A stretch of DNA of 22,899 bases from a virus: IMG/VR virus record IMGVR_UViG_3300037491_000053, positions 1-22,899 of that record. One strand, written 5' to 3'. Shown piece by piece: positions 6,346 through 13,213 of the stretch (positions within the stretch are counted from its first letter, which is position 1; every line of letters begins with the position of its first letter). The notes below the pieces were generated by a model. It searched no databases and was not told where the DNA came from. It was given only the letters and a program-made list of their open reading frames with translations. Made by a program: the position numbers and the translations under genes.

Positions 6346-6480
6346 AGGGCTACTCCTCAGATATAGGTCAGCTCACACCCGTACGGGCGGCCAAGCGTTT
6401 GTGGTCTGTCTCCCCCTTGCGGGGGCCGTTCGGTGCAACAACACAAGTACAGCGCTCATGCTGTACTTGTGGGAAGCGAG
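6346..6480. promoter_or_regulatory. Control region of the leftward operon: hairpins and operator-like inverted repeat
   Basis: Within the presumed leader and promoter region, three elements are visible: a CCCGTACGGG palindrome (6378-6387); a CCCCC/GGGGG hairpin (6412-6425) whose minus-strand loop is GCAA; and a perfect 12-bp inverted repeat, CACAAGTACAGC and GCTGTACTTGTG (6442-6453 and 6460-6471) around six bases. The last has the form of a dimeric repressor operator. Related half-sites with GTACTGTC occur at 6487-6494 and 6543-6550. No promoter hexamers can be assigned with confidence. Confidence 0.6.
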
Positions 6481-7901
6481 ATCTTGTACTGTCCTAATTT
6501 GCCCTGCTTTGTATTATGACAAAACTGGGCATTAATTCGGACGTACTGTCGGTAAAAGTATCGCAGGGTACGATGACAAGACCTCGCCATGAGCAGCATT
6601 TACCCATGAAATTCGTCTATGTCTGATTAAGACGATTTTGCGCCGCCGACAGGGCGCCTCCCAGCTACCCCGCGCCCCAGGTCAGGCATGCGCTGACGGA
6701 CGCGCCCAGAGCACCGCTGCGGCGCTCTCACGGCCCCCGCACCCCTTCCCCCCGGCAACCGTTCCCCGGGGCGCTCTGCGGCTCGCTCCGGCCCGTTCCC
6801 CGCGGGGGCCGCCGCGCGCGCCAAATTACAGCTGTCGCCTCACAAAGAGAAACTGAAAATCACACCTAGCTGTCTAGCTATCTATATCTCTACATGAATA
6901 CCCACGAGCGAGCTGTATAAGGGTAAAACGAATTTCGCCCCCTACCCAAAGGGTAGCCACCTGATACCCGTCATAGAGAGACATAGACATAGGAAGCATC
7001 CACGTGTGGGCATCAGCTAGGCGCCGGCTATGAGCTGTGGCTATACCGGTCACTCTGCGTGGGTTACCTGCCGGCCTACTCCCTTATGTGGTGCACAGGG
7101 CGGACGAAAAGCAAATTCGGGCTCTGATTATTATCCACACCCTGTCAGACAGTCCACCTATTACCATGAGTATGTCAGGTCATGACTAATGATTTCGCAT
7201 CCACACCCTGCCATAGAGCAAAAACTACAGAGCGCTTATTGGCAGCTCACACAGCGTCATATCTGCTGTGTATTGTGCTGCATAAGAGGCATTATGCATG
7301 ATAAAAATGCCTACAGAAGAGGCAATAAGGACATGCCGGGCACGGCCCCCGTGGGAGGCCAATGGTCTAGTCCATGCTGGCAGGCTCCGTGTATACTGAG
7401 ACGGAGATATATCCACCAGTGGAGACCCCCCACCTTTAAAATATCTCAACGTATTGACGCCGACCTGGACACACGCGACTCGTGCACCACTTTTCGCCGG
7501 AATCAGTACCGAAAACCGTGACCGCGCGTAGTCAACAGCTTTTAATGCGCGCGACCAGCCAAAATACCGCCGGTAATTGTCGACAAAATCGCGCCGGGGC
7601 CCCCGCCGGCCGCTGAAAGCCCGTCTCCCCGGCCCCCGGCGCCCCCATACCACACAAAAGTCACATGCGCATGTCCATGTCATGCCATGTCTGAGGTCCA
7701 GTCGTTGGACGTCCCACCTGGCTGGGGCTATTGCAAAACTCAGACTCGATCAGGAGCCCTGTGCTACGTTCCGGTCATTAGGCCATCTTGAGCCACGTCA
7801 AGCAAAATTGGCCGCTACCGCACGACATAAGGGCGCGAATATTCCCGTGCCCTGCTCCGCATGCGCCAAAACGGGCGAAAACACTGTTGGGGTATCAAAA
7901 A
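6481..7901. other. Long non-coding region, candidate replication origin
   Basis: No open frame here has a ribosome site and family-like composition. The region is a mosaic: a GTAC-motif and AT-rich part (6481-6620), a very C-rich island (about 6640-6815), an AT-richer run with CTAGCT/TATCT repeats (about 6835-6900), then a mixed stretch with the perfect DnaA box TTATCCACA (7131-7139), weaker boxes at 6996-7004, 7036-7044 (reverse), 7197-7205 and 7409-7417, a 12-bp direct repeat (7133-7144 and 7199-7210), nested inverted repeats (7279-7312), and palindromes TTGTCGACAA (7577-7586) and ACATGCGCATGT (7663-7674). It separates divergent operons and lies by the operon that encodes the clamp. Origin function is inferred. 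Confidence 0.5.
7279..7312. repeat. Nested inverted repeats
   Basis: TGCATAA and TTATGCA (7279-7285, 7292-7298) are a perfect inverted repeat around GAGGCA. Overlapping it, AGGCATT and AATGCCT (7287-7293, 7306-7312) form a second. The two stems are mutually exclusive, so the transcript could switch between two folds. AGAGGCA recurs just downstream at about 7317-7324. This could be an RNA switch, a small RNA or an origin component. Confidence 0.5.
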
Positions 7902-8294
7902 ATGGATCTTCGTCGCTTCTACAGCGTGACCGTGGAGACGCTGCACACCGGCTGTCCCACCGGTGAGCAGCTCGCGGTTGCACGAAAACTACTCATGCAG
8001 CCCGGCCGGTTTATCGCCGCCGAGCTGGAGGTTCGCGGAACCACCATCAGGTTCGTCTGCGACCTGGAGGCGGCCGGCGAAATTGACGCCTCCGCGAACG
8101 CTCTCGGGTGGCTGCGGCAGGCGCTCGGCGCGCCGGACGTGGGCTGGGATGCGTATTTGGCGCGGACGCGGGTCGAGGTTGTGCGGCTCACCGAGCAGCG
8201 CAACATGGCGTTCGTCGTGCAGGAGCGTGCACTGCCCGGCCGCGTGGCGCCCCAGATGCTGCCACAGCAGGAATATGCGGCGGCTGCGGCATGA
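7902..8294 (+). CDS. Hypothetical protein, 130 aa, first gene of rightward four-gene operon
   Basis: Begins with a strand (RRFYSVTVETLHTG), followed by helix, two strands (RFIAAELEVRGTTIRFVCDLEA) and helix (ANALGWLRQALG), a pattern fitting a small ferredoxin-like alpha/beta fold seen in many actinobacterial and actinophage proteins of unknown role. The ATG at 7902 is favoured because coding character starts there; there is no clear ribosome site, only TTGGGG 13 bases upstream, so the message may be leaderless or the start may be misjudged. The end overlaps the next gene by ATGA. Confidence 0.68.
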   Translation: MDLRRFYSVTVETLHTGCPTGEQLAVARKLLMQPGRFIAAELEVRGTTIRFVCDLEAAGEIDASANALGWLRQALGAPDVGWDAYLARTRVEVVRLTEQRNMAFVVQERALPGRVAPQMLPQQEYAAAAA

Positions 8295-8581
8295 AGGAAT
8301 TCGTCATCCAGCTCAACATGCACGGGTCGGACCTGCTGACGACCGAGGAGCACCCGGGACCGCATCCCGGCCTGATCCAGCAGATGCTGCTGGAAAAGGA
8401 GGATGTCATCAGCGCCCTGGTAAAGTGCATGCGATTCCAGGTGGACATCCATCTGAAGTTGTTCGCGCAGGACCTGTGTCGGGCGACGTCGCGCGCGTGG
8501 CAGCTGGCCGGCGAGGTGACCGGCTCGATGCAGTGGACCGAGGTCGTGACGTCGGTGAACAGTCTGGCGCTGGTCGCATGA
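8291..8581 (+). CDS. Hypothetical protein, 96 aa
   Basis: Not recognised. It starts with a strand (KEFVIQLNMHG), then a mainly helical body (LIQQMLLEKEDVISALVKC; FQVDIHLKLFAQDLCRAT). No membrane helix. ATG at 8291 overlaps the upstream stop (ATGA), so translation is probably coupled; there is no strong ribosome site of its own. Same length as the next gene's product and a similar start pattern, so a distant paralogy is possible but unproven. Confidence 0.68.
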   Translation: MKEFVIQLNMHGSDLLTTEEHPGPHPGLIQQMLLEKEDVISALVKCMRFQVDIHLKLFAQDLCRATSRAWQLAGEVTGSMQWTEVVTSVNSLALVA

Positions 8582-8868
8582 GCAGATACGCCATCACCGT
8601 CGTGGCCGGCTGTGCGAACCCGCTCACCGTGGTCCCGGTACGCCGATTTCAAGCGGCCCTGGAGGGCGAGCAGCTGCTGGACCGTATCCAGACCGAGCTC
8701 GACCCGCGCAAGCGCACGCGGATGTGCGTGGCCTGTCACGGTCACGGCATGTCCCCGTTCGAGGCGGCGGTCCAGGCATTGTTGGCGATGGACGCCGCCG
8801 GGCGCGATACGTGGGGGGACGACATGGTCCGGCAGCTCGAGGTGACCGTTCTCGGGGCCATGCGATGA
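8578..8868 (+). CDS. Hypothetical protein with CxxC motif, 96 aa
   Basis: Not recognised. N-terminal strand SRYAITVVAG, a helix around QAALEGEQLLDRIQTEL, then RMCVACHGHGMSP, whose CVACHGH could bind a metal or form a CxxCH-type haem site. A haem role is unlikely because there is no signal peptide. The C-terminal half is helical. ATG at 8578 overlaps the upstream stop by ATGA; the gene overlaps the next in the same way, so it is an internal member of a compact operon. Confidence 0.68.
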   Translation: MSRYAITVVAGCANPLTVVPVRRFQAALEGEQLLDRIQTELDPRKRTRMCVACHGHGMSPFEAAVQALLAMDAAGRDTWGDDMVRQLEVTVLGAMR

Positions 8869-9149
8869 GCTGCGGGCCGTACTCGGTGGTGATCTCGAAG
8901 ACGGGTTTCACCGGGGACAGCCAGCGGCGGGCGGCGCATGAGTTCCTCCAGACGGTGCCGACCGTCTACGACGTCTCCACGTGGATCAGCGCGTGCGACG
9001 GTCGTAGGGCTTTCACGAACCGGGTTGTCGTGCTTTTCTGCTCCGATGCCGAGGACGCCGAATGGCTTTCGCAGCTCGCGCAGCGCGTTCGGATGATGCT
9101 GGGGACGGGCACCGCGATGGTCGCGATCGATGCGCACGGCCGTTTGTAG
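8865..9149 (+). CDS. Hypothetical protein, 94 aa, last gene of rightward operon
   Basis: Not recognised. It has an N-terminal strand (GPYSVVISKTGF), a helix, a hydrophobic strand (NRVVVLFCSDAEDAEWL), a long helix (LSQLAQRVRMML) and a final strand (TAMVAIDAHGRL): a compact alpha/beta fold. The last gene of the four-gene operon, overlapping the previous one by ATGA. A strong hairpin with a short T run follows 18 bases downstream and closes the unit. Confidence 0.68.
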   Translation: MSCGPYSVVISKTGFTGDSQRRAAHEFLQTVPTVYDVSTWISACDGRRAFTNRVVVLFCSDAEDAEWLSQLAQRVRMMLGTGTAMVAIDAHGRL

Positions 9150-9167
9150 GCTGTCGAGCCTTTGCGG

Positions 9168-9217
9168 CGCCCGCGCCGGTAGTCGGGAGGAGACCCCCGC
9201 AGCCGGCGCGGGCGTTT
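9168..9217 (+). terminator. Intrinsic terminator between converging operons
   Basis: A perfect 12-bp stem, CGCCCGCGCCGG (9168-9179) and CCGGCGCGGGCG (9203-9214), with a 23-base loop, followed by TTTACT. It lies between the rightward operon ending at 9149 and the leftward operon ending at 9231. The T tail favours rightward termination, but the stem could also slow the opposing transcript. Confidence 0.75.
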
Positions 9218-9230
9218 ACTGCTCAAGACG

Positions 9231-9494
9231 TCACACCCACAGCAGGAGCGCGGAGAGCACGCTGAGCCCGACCGCGGTGCCGAGCACGATGCTGTCCTGG
9301 CGTCGGATGTCCACGTCGCGAACCGCGCGCCACCCGACAAATGCGTAGAGCGGTGTGGCCAGAGCCTGGAGCACCGCGGGCACAACGTGGTTGTTGATCG
9401 CGTCGGCCGCGCTGTTGGCGGCCACCATCAGACACAGGACGCTGAAGAAGAGGCTCGTGCGACGGTACTCGGACCGCGGAACGATGGTGCCCAC
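9231..9494 (-). CDS. Membrane protein with three predicted helices, 87 aa
   Basis: Three hydrophobic segments are visible at about residues 14-34 (SLFFSVLCLMVAANSAA), 37-55 (VVPAVLQALATPLYAFVGW) and 69-87 (IVLGTAVGLSVLSALLLWV), with short basic/charged loops between them (RAVRDVDIRRQD). Start is GTG at 9494; AAGGA lies about eight bases upstream. It is the last gene of the leftward operon 9231-12291 and neighbours another small three-helix protein, so the two may act together. Small multi-helix phage proteins are often holins or superinfection-exclusion factors, but neither role is supported specifically here. Confidence 0.76.
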   Translation of the reverse strand: MGTIVPRSEYRRTSLFFSVLCLMVAANSAADAINNHVVPAVLQALATPLYAFVGWRAVRDVDIRRQDSIVLGTAVGLSVLSALLLWV

Positions 9495-9546
9495 GGTTGC
9501 GTTCCTTTCAAAGAGGTCTGCGATACGTGTGGTTGGCCGTGGCTGT

Positions 9547-9843
9547 TCACGTGAGGATCATCCCGACGACCAGGAACCCGCAGGCAACCCCCATCAGGAG
9601 CACGGCGAGCTCGAGCCGCGGGCGTGGACTGAGCCCGACGATCCCGGAGGCCGTGGTCGAGGCGACGGCTCCCGCGTCGCTGGCCAGCATCCACCAGGAA
9701 TGGCATAGGGCGGCCTGAGCAGCGCCGATCAGGCACAGGGCCCAGCTGATCATGAGCAGGACCTGGAGATACCGTCGAACGCGCAGGAACCGGCTCAGCC
9801 GCTCGTACTCGTCGTCATTGAGCTTCCTCCCAGCGCTATTCAT
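9547..9843 (-). CDS. Membrane protein with three predicted helices, 98 aa
   Basis: A charged N-terminus (GRKLNDDEYERLSRFLRVRR) is followed by hydrophobic segments at about residues 26-47, 50-70 and 77-97 (ending LLMGVACGFLVVGMILT). Start is taken as ATG at 9843, overlapping the end of the upstream gene by eight bases; a TTG three bases earlier is also possible. No strong ribosome site, so coupling is likely. It precedes another small membrane protein, 52 bp away. Function unknown; a role at the cell membrane, such as lysis or exclusion, is speculative. Confidence 0.74.
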   Translation of the reverse strand: MNSAGRKLNDDEYERLSRFLRVRRYLQVLLMISWALCLIGAAQAALCHSWWMLASDAGAVASTTASGIVGLSPRPRLELAVLLMGVACGFLVVGMILT

Positions 9844-10756
9844 CAACCGTGCCCAGCGCTCGACGTACCGCGTGCAGGTCCGGGTCGGCCTCGTTGACCT
9901 CCAACTGGAGCGCGGCCACGCTCACCATGCGGTGCAGGGACTGCACGATCGACTCCTCGGAGTCTGCGGCCGGGTCGAGCAGGGTGATCGGGTCGATGCC
10001 GGGATAGCGGATGATCCTCCATGCGTCGCCGGCGACCGTGACGCAGTGCAGGAACCAGGTCCGTTTGACGGTGCCGCCCTGGAACGTCTGGTCCTCGAAG
10101 GAGAGCAGGCCCACACCGACCAGGTGCAGCGGGTTGAGGAACTGCGGCATCGCGGTCATGTTCAGGTTCTCGGTGAACCGCTCCAGGACCTCGCCGGCCG
10201 GCTGCCGGGTTTCCCCGAAGAGCCGTTTCGAGATCATGGCCATCAGCTCGGTGTTGTCGCGGTGCAGGCAGAACAGCAAAGGGTAAGGGATCTCCTCGAA
10301 CGCTCCGGCTTCGAGTGTGAGCAGTCGCTGTTGAAGCTCCTCCAGGTCGGGGCTCTGGCCGATACGAAAGGCCGTGGCCTCGATCCGGGGGCCGAGGGTC
10401 TTGCGCGCCTTCATCGAGTTCCAGGGGGTGTGTCCGGTCACGTCGGTCCTTAGATCTGGTGCTACGCCACGGTTCCAAGCCTCACAGGCGAGGGCGTAGG
10501 CCTCATCCGGTGTTCGTGCGTCGGCGGTGCAGCCACATACGCCATAGAGATGGCCGGCGACCCCGGCGAACTGGCACTCACGGTGAAAAGGAACTTCGTA
10601 CACTGAATCCCGGCCGATGACCGGCTGGATGAAGCCGCGATCACCATGTCGAATAGGTCGCTGACAGTCGCCGCATTGCTGGCCTACCGGTGCATCAACT
10701 GGGATTGCGTGCTTGGTCGCGGGCACATTCCAGTACTCGCCGAAGTACTTTGTCAC
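9836..10756 (-). CDS. Two-part protein: N-terminal zinc module plus unknown C-terminal domain, 306 aa
   Basis: The first 100 residues match a small actinophage protein type I know from general acquaintance: an N-terminal YFG motif, then C28-x2-C31, a GDRGFIQPVIG segment, HREC (58-61) and CGC (74-76), likely one or two zinc sites. The remaining 200 residues start near WNSMKARKTLG (112-122) and form a separate, unrecognised alpha/beta domain (for example PQFLNPLHLVGVGLLSFED). An internal Met at about residue 115 could be the relic of an independent start, so this may be a gene fusion. Start is GTG at 10756 with AAGGTGG upstream. No catalytic motif is recognised. Confidence 0.72.
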   Translation of the reverse strand: MTKYFGEYWNVPATKHAIPVDAPVGQQCGDCQRPIRHGDRGFIQPVIGRDSVYEVPFHRECQFAGVAGHLYGVCGCTADARTPDEAYALACEAWNRGVAPDLRTDVTGHTPWNSMKARKTLGPRIEATAFRIGQSPDLEELQQRLLTLEAGAFEEIPYPLLFCLHRDNTELMAMISKRLFGETRQPAGEVLERFTENLNMTAMPQFLNPLHLVGVGLLSFEDQTFQGGTVKRTWFLHCVTVAGDAWRIIRYPGIDPITLLDPAADSEESIVQSLHRMVSVAALQLEVNEADPDLHAVRRALGTVDE

Positions 10757-10834
10757 GGGCCCACCTTATGCAGCGTTTTCTGGCTCATCCGTGCTTAGCC
10801 GAGTAAATTTACGATGTATCACCTTGACGAGTGG

Positions 10835-10865
10835 GTGACGCGTCAGACGTCTGACGACCCGTCAC
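10835..10865. repeat. Large perfect palindrome at gene end
   Basis: CGTCAGAC and GTCTGACG (10841-10856) form a perfect 16-bp palindrome, and GTGACG (10835-10840) pairs with CGTCAC (10860-10865) outside it, giving a 31-base structure that includes the stop codon of the 246-aa gene. No T run follows on the minus strand. It could be a protein binding site, a cruciform or a weak terminator. Confidence 0.6.
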
Positions 10866-11583
10866 TGAACGTCTCCTCAGTGCGCACGAGGGTGTTGTCG
10901 GAGAACAATGCCCCATGCCGGTCAACGGCTTGCCGTGTAAGCTCATTGCCTTGCGGTGGCTCGTCACGGCTCGCCTGGATTTCATCGAAAGCCGCCGCGG
11001 GCAAATTCGTGAGGCAGTCGCGCGTCGGCCCGTCGATACGCTCGAACTGCACCGCGTGTGCGAAATCGACCTGGCGTAGCGGCCGGTAATGCAGCGGCGC
11101 GGGCTCGACATACAGAGTCAGGACGCCGTCGGCGAACGTCACCATCCCCGGGTCGAGATATGACGAGGGGCCGAGGAGCTCGGTGCTGATCTCGAGCAGA
11201 TCAGGTACCACGCTGACGAGGGTGGTCACGCCGGCTGAGTCTTTGACGAAGGTGGCCACGCCGCTTGGCTGTGGCTCTCCCGTGAAGGGGTGCTCGTCGA
11301 GGTAGGCCAGGATCGGGTCGAGGAGGTCACGCGACTCACTGTTGACCAGATCAATGTACTGCTGGGCGATCTTGAATTGGTGATCGTTTGATGTCCAGCG
11401 CTGCCAGGCCTTCTGGCAGTCCGGACACATCCAGTACAGGACTCCGTCGTACACCCCGCGGATCTCCACGCCGATATCACGTCGAAAGTGCACGGCCCCG
11501 CCGTACACTGCCTGCGACTGTGTCGGGATGGCCTCCCCGAGCAGGCTGGCGCCACAGTGGGGGCATGTGTCGAGGTCAGGCAT
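10843..11583 (-). CDS. Zinc-ribbon protein with long C-terminal extension, 246 aa
   Basis: The N-terminal 65 residues form a zinc ribbon: C7-PHC-10 and C53-PDC-56, separated by strands with a VYGGAVHFRRDIGVEIRGVY segment. Short stand-alone proteins of this pattern (CPxC, then GVEVRGVYDG and CPxC with a tryptophan) are common in actinobacteria and their phages. The 180-residue extension, rich in beta strands (GVATFVKDSAGVTTLVSVV, MVTFADGVLTLYVEPA), is not recognised. Start is ATG at 11583 with GAGGGG six bases upstream, overlapping the upstream gene end by eight bases. Fusion of zinc module to extra domain parallels the neighbouring gene. Confidence 0.76.
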   Translation of the reverse strand: MPDLDTCPHCGASLLGEAIPTQSQAVYGGAVHFRRDIGVEIRGVYDGVLYWMCPDCQKAWQRWTSNDHQFKIAQQYIDLVNSESRDLLDPILAYLDEHPFTGEPQPSGVATFVKDSAGVTTLVSVVPDLLEISTELLGPSSYLDPGMVTFADGVLTLYVEPAPLHYRPLRQVDFAHAVQFERIDGPTRDCLTNLPAAAFDEIQASRDEPPQGNELTRQAVDRHGALFSDNTLVRTEETFSDGSSDV

Positions 11584-11959
11584 AGTGATCCCCTCTCATG
11601 TACTGGTCGACCAGGTCCCGAAGTACAGCCAGGTGCGGCGAGTCGCACTGCTCGGGGTGTTCGTGGCACCAGGCGGCCTCGCGGTCGAGGTAGCCGGCTA
11701 GCAGGAGCATGAATTGCGGGTCGGCGCCGGCGATGTGCTCGGCGGTCCCCGCGACGGCCGGGACTGTGACCACGACGATGTCTTCACCGTTGCGGTGGCC
11801 GCGCACCTCGAGCACGACGTCCCGGGCGCCGGCGCGTGCGGCGATCCAGCAGCACAGCCAGCTGTCCGCGGTGTTGTTCGCCGCGGCGCGGGCACGTTGG
11901 CGCATCAGGTCGGCCGCCTGCTGGATCTGGACGTGCAGCGGCTCGGCGAACGGTGTCAC
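11576..11959 (-). CDS. Hypothetical protein, 127 aa
   Basis: A mainly helical protein with a strand pair in the middle (DVVLEVRGHRNGEDIVVVTVP). N-terminal helix PLHVQIQQAADLMRQRARAA precedes NNTADSWLCCWIAARAG; the C-terminal part is AADPQFMLLLAGYL-like helix then WCHEHPEQCDSPHLA, with two His and two Cys that might bind metal. GTG at 11959 overlaps the upstream stop (GTGA), implying coupling. Family not recognised; small helical phage proteins of this type are often annotated only as hypothetical. Confidence 0.7.
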   Translation of the reverse strand: MTPFAEPLHVQIQQAADLMRQRARAAANNTADSWLCCWIAARAGARDVVLEVRGHRNGEDIVVVTVPAVAGTAEHIAGADPQFMLLLAGYLDREAAWCHEHPEQCDSPHLAVLRDLVDQYMRGDHYA

Positions 11960-12291
11960 GGGGCGGTCCGGCCCTCGAGCTCGACGAGCCAGGCGAGCGT
12001 GACGTCAGCGAGGCGTAACAGCGACGTGCGCAGCTCCACCGGTCCCTGCCGGGTCAGGACGTCCCAGGAGGCCTCGCGCAGCAGGTGCATCCAGGTCAGC
12101 TGGCCCTTGGCGGCGGCCTTGTCGCTCGCGCGGCTCGCGTGGTGGGCGCGGCCTTCGAAGTTGTGCCGGTTGGTGCCGTCGACGTGCTGGACGCCGAACT
12201 GCACGAGTGCCGGGGCGCGCCCGTTCATCAGCTGCTCAATGATGCGTTGGACGTCGCACAACGACGCCGTAGGCTCCGATCTAAGGTCCAT
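11956..12291 (-). CDS. MazG-like protein with degenerate active site, 111 aa
   Basis: The order of motifs, FGVQHVDGT (32-40), a KAAAKGQLTWMHLLREA segment (58-74) and RLADVTLAWL (93-102), resembles the small actinobacterial/actinophage MazG-like pyrophosphohydrolases whose usual form has WGEQ-x-HPDGT, then TW-x3-L-x-EEVAEA, then VQVAAVAVAW. Active members use an EExxE group to bind magnesium and hydrolyse nucleoside triphosphates. Here EExxE reads EAxxD, and the second acidic pair reads TS, so catalysis is doubtful. ATG start at 12291 has little ribosome site. First gene of the leftward operon. The family assignment is by eye. Confidence 0.66.
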   Translation of the reverse strand: MDLRSEPTASLCDVQRIIEQLMNGRAPALVQFGVQHVDGTNRHNFEGRAHHASRASDKAAAKGQLTWMHLLREASWDVLTRQGPVELRTSLLRLADVTLAWLVELEGRTAP

Positions 12292-12556
12292 GGTCCGGAC
12301 GCTAACCTCGGCGATATTCCGGGTGTGAGCGCCTTTTCGTGTCCCCCGAAGGAGTGTTTTCGGGAGCGTTTCCGTTGTCGCTGAACCGGGCTGTTCAGAC
12401 GTCCAACAATCATCCTTACGGGGGCACGCCCGCAGAACGCGGATTTTTAGAATCCCCCGTTCGGTCTACACCAGGGCGGCTGCGGGTCCACATCCGCCGC
12501 GTCGGGGCCTTCGGAAGGCACTGTGGGGACGGCGATCGATGACCTACGGAGGACCT
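12292..12556. promoter_or_regulatory. Divergent control region
   Basis: This gap separates the leftward operon starting at 12291 from the rightward genes starting at 12557. It holds a hairpin GAACG-GGATT / AATCC-CGTTC around TTTAG (12435-12462), a CCCGAA/TTCGGG pair near 12347-12366 and a GAAC/GTTC pair near 12382-12395. Two promoters facing away from each other are expected here, but no hexamers can be placed reliably. A plus-strand open frame through it lacks a ribosome site and is not accepted. Confidence 0.45.
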
Positions 12557-12730
12557 GTGACGGACGAGCAGACCGGGCCGCTGACGCTGGACGACGTCTC
12601 GGACACGGAATTCATGGCTGCCCTAGGTGCTTTAATCGCCCAGGGCGTTATTAAGGTCGACGTCGAACCGGTCGACGAGGCCGAGGCCCCTTCATCGGCT
12701 GGCCCCGGGGCGAGGCAGGACGGCTTATGA
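12557..12730 (+). CDS. Small hypothetical protein, 57 aa
   Basis: An acidic protein: TDEQTGPLTLDDVSDTEF, a helix (MAALGALIAQGVIKVDVE) and a disordered tail (PSSAGPGARQDGL). Two starts are possible: GTG at 12557, with GGAGG four bases upstream, and ATG at 12539 with only a loose GGGGAC site; the GTG is preferred. The last four bases overlap the next gene (ATGA), suggesting coupling. Function unknown. Confidence 0.64.
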   Translation: MTDEQTGPLTLDDVSDTEFMAALGALIAQGVIKVDVEPVDEAEAPSSAGPGARQDGL

Positions 12731-13155
12731 CGTGTACGCGGCAGCTGGCGGACGGATCGAGGTGCGGGCGGGCGGCGCCGCCCGGACCCGGCACGCTCGT
12801 GGTGGTCAACGATCGGGCGGTGCGGGTCCCGCTGTGCAGAACCTGCGCCGCCGAGCTCGACGAAGTGCTCGCGCCGTACCTCAACGGGGCGCACGGGACG
12901 CGTTGGCCGGTGCGCGCTCCCTACGTCGGACCCGACGGCGCCGTGTGGCAGCCTTCCGAGGTGCGCCTTGTGCTGAGCGCTGTGGACCGCCAGGCCCCGT
13001 CGGTCGGTTCACTCGGACCGCGAGACCTGGCCAGCTGGCACTCCTTATATAAGGGCGATCGTGCCACGGTCGCCGAGCTGCGCGCGGCGGCCAAGGCCAA
13101 CCCCGCCGCGGCGAAGCTGATTCTGGAGCGAATTCTGGCTGCCCGCGGCGAATAA
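12727..13155 (+). CDS. Hypothetical protein with N-terminal zinc-binding cysteines, 142 aa
   Basis: C3, C13, C37 and C40 (MTCTRQLADGSRCGR and PLCRTCAAEL) are spaced like a zinc ribbon. The rest comprises a proline-rich linker and a helical C-terminus (ATVAELRAAAKANPAAAKLI and then LERILAARGE). No enzyme motif is seen. ATG at 12727 overlaps the previous stop. It may be a nucleic-acid-binding or adaptor protein by analogy with other zinc ribbons, but no family is recognised. Confidence 0.7.
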   Translation: MTCTRQLADGSRCGRAAPPGPGTLVVVNDRAVRVPLCRTCAAELDEVLAPYLNGAHGTRWPVRAPYVGPDGAVWQPSEVRLVLSAVDRQAPSVGSLGPRDLASWHSLYKGDRATVAELRAAAKANPAAAKLILERILAARGE

Positions 13156-13213
13156 CGCCGCCTGCTGCGCCGAGGATACGGTCCCGGTAGACCGACCCGA
13201 GGAGCTGCACCGC

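Noticed and set aside
6638-6856. Short open frames on both strands in the C-rich island
   Set aside because: Compositional artefacts without ribosome sites; the Pro/Arg/Ala-rich products have no protein-like pattern.
7189-7683. Open frames of 110 and 152 aa in the non-coding region
   Set aside because: They oppose each other, lack ribosome sites and use codons unlike those of the phage genes.
6481-7901. A CRISPR array in the non-coding region
   Set aside because: Repeats are only two copies of 12 bp or less, with irregular spacing; no regular repeat-spacer pattern.
12339-12542. Open frame of 67 aa reading into the 12557 gene
   Set aside because: No ribosome site before its GTG and low-complexity composition; the region looks like a divergent control region.
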